Assembly (NCBI GenBank): GCA_032433595.1
Contig: JASWJB010000119.1
Coordinates: 1-64,000 of the forward strand
Direction: 5' to 3'
Source of the DNA: Conoideocrella luteorostrata
Lineage: Eukaryota > Ascomycota > Sordariomycetes > Hypocreales > Clavicipitaceae
Length of the DNA: 64,000 bases
Part shown: positions 46,479 through 55,645 of the stretch, piece after piece
How positions within the stretch are numbered: the stretch's first letter is position 1
How the letters are laid out: each line of letters starts with the position of its first letter
The notes under the pieces: generated by a model
Told to the model about the DNA's origin: nothing
Database searches by the model: none
The model's input: only the letters and a program-made list of their open reading frames with translations
Translations under genes and position numbers: made by a program

Positions 46479-46903
46479 CAATCTAGTCTTATTTTTTGAA
46501 GTTGGAGTTTATCATTTGTATCGGCTCTGTTTCCTCTTGCGTTGGGACGGAAGTGAACGACTGCATTCATAGTATGGACCTGGGTTGCCTAGCTTGACTC
46601 TCCTGTGAATTTTACCAGTCTTTCAAGGCAACCGCCAAACACGTTATATCTGAAAGAGAATGCCATATTACACAGTACTTCTGCAACAGCTTTATTTCCA
46701 ATCTGCAGTGCCCGGTTTTGGGCCCGCAGCTGTCACCCGCGAACATACAAACGGGTTGTTAGCTGTGCGGGATACACTGGATCGTGGCCTACTGCGGCGC
46801 TACTTAATTGAAAGTTGGTTCCAATTTCGACTTCCCTCCGTACCATCCTAAATTGCTTGCTTCATAAATTCGTCAACTGAGCTTCTATTTTACACAATTT
46901 CGA
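46479..46903. other. Intergenic segment before repeat A
   Basis: No gene seen. The last hundred bases weakly resemble 50985-51147 (shared AGTTGG.TCCAATTTCG), so repeat A may begin earlier than listed. Confidence 0.45.
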
Positions 46904-47127
46904 GGCGCGGGGTCTTGCAATACCCCGGTCCAGTTGGTTAACCCTAATTGTTCAGCCGCAGTTGGGACTTATAATGAGAGGCATAAATTCGCTACGTACT
47001 TTGGCGTAAATAGTCGTTGTGAATCCTGAGCTATTTTCCTCGCGCGTCTCAATCTCACGACTCAAATCATCTCACCTATTCCCGAGTGCATCGCTACCAT
47101 GATGGCGGTAGAAGAAAGAGTTCTTAC
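46904..47127 (+). repeat. Diverged direct repeat A, copy 1 (promoter copy)
   Basis: Matches 51148-51350, the promoter and first codons of the coiled-coil gene: shared GGCGCGGGGTCTTG, TTCAGCCGCA, AATAGTCGT, CTCTCAATCTC, GAGTGCATCGC and ACCATGATG. About 80% identical by eye. The TATA-like CATAAATAG of the intact copy reads CGTAAATAG here. Confidence 0.85.
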
Positions 47128-47212
47128 TTTTGTTGGTACTATCTGTTTTGGCAGCGGAGGTGGATTTGCGATATTTAACTTTGGATATTCGCAACATAAC
47201 GATAGCCTCTGA
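47099..47212 (+). pseudogene. Truncated 5' copy of the coiled-coil gene
   Basis: The frame starts MMAVEERVL, matching MMTVEERVL of the gene at 51326, then continues into unrelated sequence of repeat B and stops after 37 codons. The break, at about 47127-47131, joins the 5' end of one gene to the PKS 3' flank sequence. It is best read as a duplication breakpoint; no functional product is expected. Confidence 0.8.
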
Positions 47213-47575
47213 GTGTGGCGACTTGTTTCTAAGGTTCATGTCTTTATAGATATTATAACTATTATTAAGCTGTGTATATGCGTTTGCCATTGACTGCAAA
47301 AGCACATTATGTTAGCTTATCAGTAAGCAATCAAGAATGGCTGTCGAATACAGTGGTGAAAACAATGGGTTCGGCGTGGCTGGGCACAGCAAAACATGAG
47401 AAGTAACGAGCTTGCATGACCTAGCATCGCTGTCCCTGGTCTGGAGAACTTGGGGGACGTTCAGCTCAGTGGTCATGCATACACCATGGTTGACGCGCAG
47501 CAAAGCGGGTTAAGAGCGAGGCTGACAGGCGGGCATTTTGCACAGCCAGGGTACTTGCAGAAGGCCATGCTTACT
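47131..47575 (+). repeat. Diverged direct repeat B, copy 2
   Basis: Copy of the PKS 3' flank (43741-44160), directly fused to the truncated gene start at 47099. Matching blocks run to about 47345 and resume from about 47455. Confidence 0.75.
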
Positions 47576-47674
47576 TGGCATACCCTTCAGAATCGTCAGC
47601 GTGAGCTTGAGGATGTCATGCCAGGTTTCTGCGACACCTCCTCCAGGTCGATTAGTTCACTTCCTCATCAATGA

Positions 47675-50290
47675 ATGATGTTTGCGCCTGTTGGCACCAA
47701 AAAACTCGGTTATGACTCCACGAGCCATCAGTCTGAGGCCGTCGACGCCAAACAGACGGTAGGAATCTTGTCCTCTCGCAAAGTCGTATCGCCTGCTAAT
47801 GTCTTTTGGCAGCAGTGTCACCGTTGCTCGCGAATGAAGCGACATTGTGACGGCGCCGTTCCAAAATGCGGCCAATGCGAATCCCATGGCATGTCCTGCA
47901 GATATCCCGACCGCGCTGCATATCAGCTACTAGACAGGAAACATGACCCATCGTTAATTTCTGCGGAATTGATCACTTCAACGGCGGAACAGAGGCTCCT
48001 GTTGTCGCACCGGCTACCAATTGACCCCGTGGCCGAACTGCCCCTCACAATCAACACAGCACCACCTCTCGACACAACAACAGACAAGCCCATACCAACC
48101 CCTAGAGACATTTCTGAAGAACCCGCTGTCAAGTTTATTGGATCCTATACTCCATTAGCGGCACCATCCGTCAAAGTTCCACCCCTTCATTACGACTTCG
48201 CGTCTGCAGGGACCCCCCCTGTTCTCCGCCCGAAGGTAGAGAGCTCTCCACCGCTGCACGGCACTCTCACGTCTACGCCAGAAAATGAATATCAGTATCT
48301 CGAGATCCCGCCGAATAGGGTTCGACTACTCTTGCTCTCTAAAGGGGAGTCGTCTGACAGCATCCACTGTTCTCTCAAAACCTTGGACTCGCAGGAGCTT
48401 AGCAAAAAATGCATTGTCTATCAGGCTTTGTCGTATGCGTGGGGCCCAGGGGAGGATCTCCGTCACTCCATATTTCTCAGGGACCTTATCCTGCCCAAAT
48501 CTCAGAGTGACAACTTAGAGAATGGTTTCCTCCCACTGGTCGCGCATCAGCTGATTCCTCGCCGCTTTCATGTGCGACCCAGCCTCTATCTTGCTTTAAT
48601 GCAGCTTCGGTCAAAAACTGACGACCTGTGGTTCTGGGTGGATGCGATTTGCATCAACCAGGCTGATAATAAGGAAAAAACCCACCAACTGTCTAAAATG
48701 CTCGAAATATATCGGAACGCCAACAACGTGTGCATCTGGATTGGGGAGGATGTAGCTGCAAGAGACTCCAATCAGGCAGGCGGCACCGCTATGCAATTTG
48801 TACCCCGTATTATCAATCTAACAGAGTTCGAGCGCATCATTTCCAGTAAAAAAATGGACGAAGAGGTAGCACATGGTTGCTGTGCATTTGCTGCGATGTT
48901 GAAGAGTCCTTGGTTTGGCCGACGATGGGTAATTCAAGAAGTTTCTGCGGCATGCCATGCTTCCATCCAATACGGCCGCCACCGCATCAACTGGATTGAC
49001 TTTGCAGATGCCGTGGATCTCTTTACAGCAAGTATAGACAGAATTCGATCCACGTTTAAGAATACTGAAGCTTTCAAGAGCAATCCGGACGCGTTAAGGC
49101 ATATTGAATCTACAGGTGCCAGAGCCATAGTGTGCAGCACCAATGAGGTCCTACGCAAGGCTGCAAACGGGATGATTGTGGAACGGCCGCTGGATATTGA
49201 GTCCTTGGTCATGAAGTTTGTTCACTTCGACACCTCTGACCCTCGCGATACCATATACGCACTCCTTGCTCTGGCCAGAGGTAGCTCTCCGTCCCTTCAG
49301 TCTCCATCTTTGCGTCCAGACTATTCCAGCCCGCCGCTACAGACGTATATGGAGTTTGTGCGGTACTGTGTGATCACCGGAGGATCTCTGGATATTGTAT
49401 GCCGACATTGGGCGCTTCCGTTGAAAAATTTTCCCTTCCGATGGACCTGGAGGGACTCGTCTCGTGGTGATAAAGCCTCCGTTCTCGGCAGGATACTCCC
49501 TACTTGGATCGGACTCGCTTCCAACTCAGCCTTTGGCCCACCCTCTCGATTCACAGGCCGGCTTAATGGGGACAGCCTAGTCGGATCTCCTGGTAAGGCG
49601 GTATACAACGCTTGTCGAGGGAGCCACCTTGATGTTCGGTTTGGAGAGGAGCTAGTAGAACAAACAGCGGCTGTGGCCGGTACTAAGATGAATGGTTCCA
49701 TGAGTGCCATGGGAATGGCCATAGGAGTTGTCTCTAAAGCGACCTCTCGCGTGGTCGATGGCATTATTTCCGACGACTGTCTCGAGTTGCTGGGTTGGCA
49801 GCAGGACGACGATGTCAATACCATTCCGGACCAATTATGGAGAACTATGGTAGGGAATAGGAACCATGAAGGGCAGCCGCCGCCTAGATGGTACAGAAGG
49901 GCTTGTATGTACTGTCTAAGAATGACGACAGCCGAGGGCGACCTAAACATCATGAAACTTGTCGAGGCATCCCAATTGCCCAACACTGTACTCCACTTTT
50001 TGCGGCGAGTGCAAGCGGTCGTATGGAGCAGAAAGTTTCTAACCTGTCAAAATCTCAGGGCCAACGGATCACCTTTCATTGGCCTTGGGCCTCGATACGC
50101 AAAGGAAGGCGACTTGTTGTGCATTCTCTTTGGGTGCTCCGTTCCTGTCTTGCTCCGACGGCTTGACCAGTCGCCAAAGTACGGTCTGGTTGGCGAATGT
50201 TACATCCACGGCATCATGGATGGTGAAATCATGACGATTCTGGGGGAAAGGGGAGTCCAAGACGCAACAGCTCTTTTCGAGATTCATTGA
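47675..50290 (+). CDS. Zn2Cys6 zinc cluster fused to a HET domain
   Basis: An open frame of 871 codons; a 54-nt intron at 47759-47812 (GTAGGA..GCTAAT..TTGGCAG) probably is removed, giving 853 residues. Directly after the junction is a complete Zn2Cys6 cluster, CX2CX6CX6CX2CX6C (C30 to C57: QCHRCSRMKRHCDG..PKCGQC). After a Pro/Thr-rich linker, residues about 230-430 form a HET domain (PF06985): YQALSYAWGPGEDLRHS, FWVDAICINQADNKEKTHQL, NVCIWIGEDV and PWFGRRWVIQEVS. The C-terminal 400 residues (DPRDTIYALLALARG; YARLEGD-like region near the end) are the usual extension of large HET proteins. HET domains trigger cell death in heterokaryon incompatibility. No fungal_trans middle domain is present, so it is not a normal regulator. 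It lies inside the PKS-ligase locus. Confidence 0.85.
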   Translation: MMFAPVGTKKLGYDSTSHQSEAVDAKQTVGILSSRKVVSPANVFWQQCHRCSRMKRHCDGAVPKCGQCESHGMSCRYPDRAAYQLLDRKHDPSLISAELITSTAEQRLLLSHRLPIDPVAELPLTINTAPPLDTTTDKPIPTPRDISEEPAVKFIGSYTPLAAPSVKVPPLHYDFASAGTPPVLRPKVESSPPLHGTLTSTPENEYQYLEIPPNRVRLLLLSKGESSDSIHCSLKTLDSQELSKKCIVYQALSYAWGPGEDLRHSIFLRDLILPKSQSDNLENGFLPLVAHQLIPRRFHVRPSLYLALMQLRSKTDDLWFWVDAICINQADNKEKTHQLSKMLEIYRNANNVCIWIGEDVAARDSNQAGGTAMQFVPRIINLTEFERIISSKKMDEEVAHGCCAFAAMLKSPWFGRRWVIQEVSAACHASIQYGRHRINWIDFADAVDLFTASIDRIRSTFKNTEAFKSNPDALRHIESTGARAIVCSTNEVLRKAANGMIVERPLDIESLVMKFVHFDTSDPRDTIYALLALARGSSPSLQSPSLRPDYSSPPLQTYMEFVRYCVITGGSLDIVCRHWALPLKNFPFRWTWRDSSRGDKASVLGRILPTWIGLASNSAFGPPSRFTGRLNGDSLVGSPGKAVYNACRGSHLDVRFGEELVEQTAAVAGTKMNGSMSAMGMAIGVVSKATSRVVDGIISDDCLELLGWQQDDDVNTIPDQLWRTMVGNRNHEGQPPPRWYRRACMYCLRMTTAEGDLNIMKLVEASQLPNTVLHFLRRVQAVVWSRKFLTCQNLRANGSPFIGLGPRYAKEGDLLCILFGCSVPVLLRRLDQSPKYGLVGECYIHGIMDGEIMTILGERGVQDATALFEIH

Positions 50291-51147
50291 AGCGACGACG
50301 GACAATCGCCGAGAAAGAAGATGGTAGCTTACTGGGTGACATCGTGTTATGAGGCTACTGGCACCACAAACGTTCCAAATCTGCTTAATGATATCCAGTT
50401 TTGCATGGGCGCAGAGGATTGGGTGAGTTGGAGAGGTTTGATGAGCGGTTTACTGAAGTAAATGCAGATAGAATTACATCAAAGAAAGCTGAAAACCGAA
50501 ATCAGCCAGGCTTTAGCCGGCTGATTAGCATGATCATATGTCTCGGCTGGGCAAGACCACCGAGTCTTGAGATCGGGCAGCAAACATTGCAGTTGTAGGC
50601 TGTGACCATGGGCCAGCATTTTCATCATAAATAACCGAGAGAAATATCCAACTTCTGCCACGTATTAACGCTGGATGGTTGGTGCAATGCCGTTCAGCTA
50701 GAACGCCGGCTGTAACGGCGAAGAGTGGCTAGGCTGAACGTGTGGAGCACAGATCTTTCACTGTTTTGAAATTACAAAAGTGGCCTTGATACGATGCGAG
50801 AAAAGTGGAAAGAATTCAATGTGAATTTGGAAGCCTATCATACCATTGTTTATCCTAGCTTTTTACTCTGAAATAACGTCCCTGTTGGGGGGTCCGAACC
50901 TGCCGCCTGATAAAATACAAGCAAGTTTTCGGCGGCACGCACATTACCGATCTTGTCTTTTTGCACAGCTGCTTGGTTTGCTGACTGCAAGTTGGCTCCA
51001 ATTTCGGCTTGCTGTCATATCAGTGAAGAGTTTCCAATAGTTTCTTACGGCAACTTATCCAGTCGTTGACTTAATGAAGTTCGACAGTTAAGCTCTATCC
51101 TAGTCACCACTATATGAATTGAGGTGTTTTGTATTTTTGAACAATGG
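50291..51147. other. Intergenic region
   Basis: No gene seen between the HET fusion and repeat A copy 2. Short frames on both strands have no domain. Confidence 0.55.
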
Positions 51148-51350
51148 TGGCGCGGGGTCTTGTAAAACCCCGACCTAGTTGGTTGCCCCAGACTGTTCAG
51201 CCGCACTTACATTCGCTGTGTACTTTAGCATAAATAGTCGTCGTCGTAGACCCTGATTTATTTTCCTCCGGCCTCTCAATCTCCCAACTCAGATCATCCC
51301 ACCCATTTCGGAGTGCATCGCAACCATGATGACAGTAGAAGAGAGAGTTC
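51148..51350 (+). repeat. Diverged direct repeat A, copy 2 (intact promoter)
   Basis: Promoter and first codons of the coiled-coil gene, including CATAAATAG at 51229-51237 as probable TATA element. Partner of 46904-47127. Confidence 0.85.
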
Positions 51351-52548
51351 TGGCTGCCTCCACCAAAAGGGAAGAACTCCTGGCAACAATCGCCGCCACC
51401 GAACACGCCCACGCAGAACTCACACGAATCAAAATAGATCTTGCAGCACTAAAGGGCAAATCCTGGGACGCCGACCAACTATTTAGCACATGGAGCACGC
51501 GCGCCGAGAAGGAACAGCAGGAGTTTGAGAAACTCCGAGGCAGCAAGTTCAAGAAGCTCTTCACCAAGAGCTCATCGTACAAGCAAGATTTGAAAAGAGA
51601 AGAAGACGAGGCCATTGAAGCGTCAGAATGGAAAGAAAAGGCGGACAAGGCGATGCGTGAGATGAGGCGGCAGGTTGATGAAATGAAGAAGACGAGGGAT
51701 TCGCTGCAGAAGATGAAAGATGACCGGCTGCAAGCACAGATTGATCTTGACAGGCTGTATGAGTCTGTATTTGATGGACCGACGCTAGATAAGCCCGAGG
51801 AGGATGAGCTTGAGAGGCAACAACAGGTTGCTCAGCAGGTAAGTTGATATGGACCGGAGCTCTTTTGTGTTTGACTCTGAGAGCACGTTGCATATACTAA
51901 TTAGCCGTTACTATCCAGACCTATGATGAAATTCAGGATCGTCATAGTAAGACCGCCTCAGTCGCCAAATACGTCTGGATGGCTATGATGAGCACTAATG
52001 GTGCCGCCGCCAGTGCAAGATACGCTCTGAGCCACTCAAAAAATGACTTTTTTGATCTTTCCACCACAGGACCCAGACGGAGATACAACACCTTTGCCGA
52101 CGCGGACTGGGAAGAGCGACGCCAGCTCGGCCGGGTCCAGAAAAACCTTATCGAGGCGCTGCAGCTCCTCGAGAAAGCGCACGAACTTGACCCTGATGTT
52201 CGAGGTTTCGTTATGCCGGAACTAGCAGACGGTTCGAGTTTAGCCGGCCTTTTAGACGAGTTTCTAAATACGCCTGTTACGGATTACATGTTCCATCGCG
52301 AAATTCAGGAGGCGGCTGAAGCGGTTGACGCAGTTTGCGTGATCGTAGATGAGCAGTTCCGATTTGTGGAGGGGAAAAAGTTAGCGATAGAGTGTGAGCG
52401 ACATGCTGCGAGTAAGACTTTGGCGGATGCAAGGAAGAGGTTATCAGAGCTGAGGATTCGGATATTCGAACAGGTCTTGAGAGGCGAGAAGGAGGAGGAA
52501 CCCGCGCCGCCGTACACTGCGGTTGCGTCGGACAACACATCTGCTTAG
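51326..52548 (+). CDS. Uncharacterised coiled-coil protein
   Basis: Two exons, 51326-51838 and 51919-52548, give 380 residues, with Q-Q joined to TYDEIQDRHSK. I do not recognise a characterised family. The first 165 residues are charged and helical (heptads such as EEDEAIEASEWKEKADKAMREMRRQVDEMKKTRDSLQKMKDD), a likely coiled coil. The second part, residues about 175-360, is also helical, with a more hydrophobic segment (YVWMAMMSTNGAAASARYA) and DFFDLSTTGPRRRYNTFADADWEERR. It ends in a Pro-containing tail (EEEPAPPYTAVASDNTSA). Orphans of this shape occur widely in Pezizomycotina. The 5' end of this gene exists as a broken copy at 47099. It is convergent with the ligase gene, 68 bp between stops. 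Confidence 0.75.
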
Positions 52549-52616
52549 ACGATTTCCCGCGCCACTTTTCGATCCAAAATGCTCATGGTTTATAAACAAT
52601 AGACAGTTCAAATTTG

Positions 52617-54889
52617 CTAATGCCTCTTGGCCCAGTCCTGATACCATTCTACGCAACTCGCATTGACTGCACCAGACTCTCCAGTACCCTTGACATCTAT
52701 CCCACTGAGAATCTTCTTGATCAGCACCTCAACTTTCTTCCCATTCGCCGTAACGGGAATATCGGGACACTCGTCTATAATAGCAGGTACATGCCGCGCT
52801 GACAGCTCCTCTCGAATGGCTCTTTTCACACTCGCAACGAACTGAGCGCCAAAGATCCCCTCCTTGCGCATTTTTAAGAATAGTATAACCGTCTCGTCCA
52901 TGTCTCCACTCTGCCGGCGTCCAATACAGAGGGAATCCTCTACCATTTCTGGAAATCTTTTCAGCACAAGGTTGTAAATCTCTGCGCTCCCAAAACGAAC
53001 ACCGCTTGGGTTGAGGACACCGTCAGATCGGCCTAGCATGAAGAGACCACCGGTTCTGGGGTTAATTCTGATAAAGTCTCCATGGGCCCATACACCAGGA
53101 AACCTTTCAAAGTAAGATGCCTTATATTTTGGTTCTCCTGCGCGGCCCCAAAACTGCACCTATGAGTTCTGCGTCAATAGTGTATTTAAAGATTTGGTGT
53201 CTGTGAAAAGGGACTTCTTACCGGCTGAGACGGAAATGGCTTCACACAAACGAGTTCGCCAGGCTCCCCGGAGCTACTCATGTCCTCTCCCGACGGGCTC
53301 CAAGATTGAACTGCCAGGCCAAGCGCAATGACCTGAATCTCACCAGCGTACACGGGCGATATGGGGGATGGGGTACCAAAATCGGATATGATATCTGTGC
53401 CGCCGGATATAGATCCAAGATTCACTTGCCCAAATGCACTGTATATGTATCTAAACGTTGATGGAGCAAGCGGAGACCCCGTAGAGTAGATTGCCTTGAG
53501 TGTTTTGAAGTGCAATCCTTGCTCCTTCGGCATGATACTCTTCTGCTGCAACATGGAAAAATACTTAGCACTAGCTCCAAACTGGTTCACACCCAACTCA
53601 TCAATAATCTTCGGCATAGCGAGGTCATCGTGTACGGACTCTCCATTCTCAATATGATAGAATGGCGATCCGTTATAAAGAACGATGGTGGCACCAGATG
53701 CCAGGCCGGACACAAACCAATGCCACATCATCCACATACACGTAGTGATGTATAAAAGCCGATCACCTGGCCGAATGTCGCTCTGCAAAATGTGCTCTTT
53801 CTTGTGTTGGAGAAGAGTGCCGATTGCGCCGTGGACAATGCACTTCGGCGCGCCTGTTGTTCCGGAGCTGTAGAGAATAAAGACTGGATGCTCAGCTGGC
53901 ATTTGAACGAATTCGAGTTGAGCGGACGTATCCCCACTGGAAATAAACTGTTGAAATGGCAGCAAATCCGTGCTTAAACTGGCGCAGTCAATGGTCTCGG
54001 CAGACGACAATGAAGTCGGAAAAATGACAGCACATCGCAGCGTAGGAAGAGCTGCCAGAATCTCAGGCATTTTGGGCATAACCTCGTGAGTCTTTCCGTT
54101 ATAACTGACGCCATTATCGGTGAACAGGAGGAGCGGCTCGATCTGCACAAGCCGATCGAGAGTCGCCGTGACTCCAGTGTCAGGGCTGACGGCCGTCCAA
54201 ATGCCTCCCAGCGAAACGGTAGCCAACATAGCTACCAAAGCATTGCTATGGTTCGCAACGTATCCCGCCACTCGGTCACCAGGCATCAGACCCAGAGCCC
54301 TCATACTAGCCTGGCACTGTCGCACTCGTTCCCGCAACTCTCCCCAAGTGACCGTCTCTCTATCTGTCTCTGTTACTCCAATAACAGCAATGTCGTGCTC
54401 CGATACCGTTTGAACGGGAAACAAGAGATTCTCTGCAAAGTTCAGCTTTGCGCCGTTGAACCAGCTCGGACGGGGCCACATTCTCGAAGAGTCATCAATG
54501 ACTTCTCTATACGGTTTTGAGTGTCGAATGCCGCAATATTCCCATACCTCTGCCCAGAAAGCGGCAGTGCTTTCTATACTCCATTTATGCAGTTCCTTGT
54601 AGTTTCTTGCGTTCACATTCCATTTCAGATTGATTTGTTGTAGAAACGTCCACATCTGGCTGTCTTGTGGGGAGGGGTGGCGCCAGAGCAGTTCATCTTC
54701 TGGCTCGTTAGAAATACTGTTGAGTTCGCCTTCAGAAGATGTAGTCGAATAAGCGATGCTCTTTTGTTTCAATATAGATTTTTTACCAAAATGAACGTAA
54801 CTTTGGATTCGTTTGAGGATCTGACTCATTATGTTCCGCATTGGCGTTCCGGTCCTACGCGCACTTGCGGGCGCTTCGTAGGTTGCCAT
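52617..54889 (-). CDS. Acetoacetyl-CoA synthetase-like ligase (VrtB-like)
   Basis: Exons 54889-53222 and 53159-52617 give 736 residues. The ANL adenylating family activates a carboxylate with ATP and joins it to CoA. Motifs: LYSSGTTGAPKCIVHG (P-loop, about residue 340), MWMMWHWFVSGLA and SGGTDIISDF (substrate pocket typical of acetoacetyl-CoA synthetase), GRSDGVLNPSGVRFGSAEIY, and the catalytic Lys in PVTANGKKVEVLIK. The acetoacetyl-CoA synthetase N-domain (LLWRHPSPQDSQMWTFLQQINLKWN) starts near residue 68. The first 65 residues are an extra, basic, Ser-rich stretch (RRTGTPMRNIMSQILKRIQSYVHFGKKS), perhaps a mitochondrial presequence or the result of choosing too early a start. VrtB, the malonamoyl-CoA synthetase proposed for viridicatumtoxin, is of this family, so malonamate is the likely substrate if the locus is vrt-like. 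Ordinary acetoacetate activation is the alternative. Confidence 0.87.
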
Positions 54890-55645
54890 GATGTTTTGGG
54901 CAATGCCGTTTCTATCTTCCTAGTGCGGTATTTAACTCTTGGAGCTGTGTATTCTAATTCTGCGAAGAAAATATCTTGGGGAGGCTCGAGGACTGTAGGT
55001 ACTTCCAGTATCTCTATGAAGGCCGCTATAAAGCAGCATATGAGCCGGCATGTAAGTCCGCCTAAAAGAGAAGATATCACTTCGCTGGCAAATTGAGCCA
55101 TTTTTGGGCCACGCCCAATTAATTCAAAATATTTTGAACTGCTCCGCAATGTAAAAGCCGGCGGCGCGGAATCACGGCTTAGACGGCAAATCCTGGGCGG
55201 CAGCTGAAGCTCATGATACCCAAAACCCGATCAGGCAGAAAAAGCTAAACTCCGATTCAACTGACAGCCATACCGTCTTTCGTTCCCGGCCCTTCTTTCA
55301 AATTGCTGGCTAAGATTTGTTTTTGGTTGTTGTTCGGATGTTTCCGCTTATTTTTGTTTTGTTTAAAAAAAAACTCTGCACGTTATTTGCTGGGTTACAG
55401 TCCTATGCTTGTATGTGCAGACACATGAGAATTTCAGCTTCATCTTTACAACATGTGGGGTATCGCCCCGGGTTATGAAGGCTTTCAGCATTTTGCTCTC
55501 TTATTTTGACAAGCCTCAAGATAAGCTAGGACCCAAATGTGAGTTACATGACGAGCATCGCAGATCACATCTCTTCCTTAGAACGCGAATATTTAGTAAT
55601 TATAAGTGATGTTGGATTCAAAGACGAGTCAAATTTGCTTAGCTA
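54890..55645. other. Intergenic region, ligase promoter
   Basis: No gene seen. It holds the ligase promoter and the 3' side of the regulator gene. Contains long A and T runs near 55365. Confidence 0.55.
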
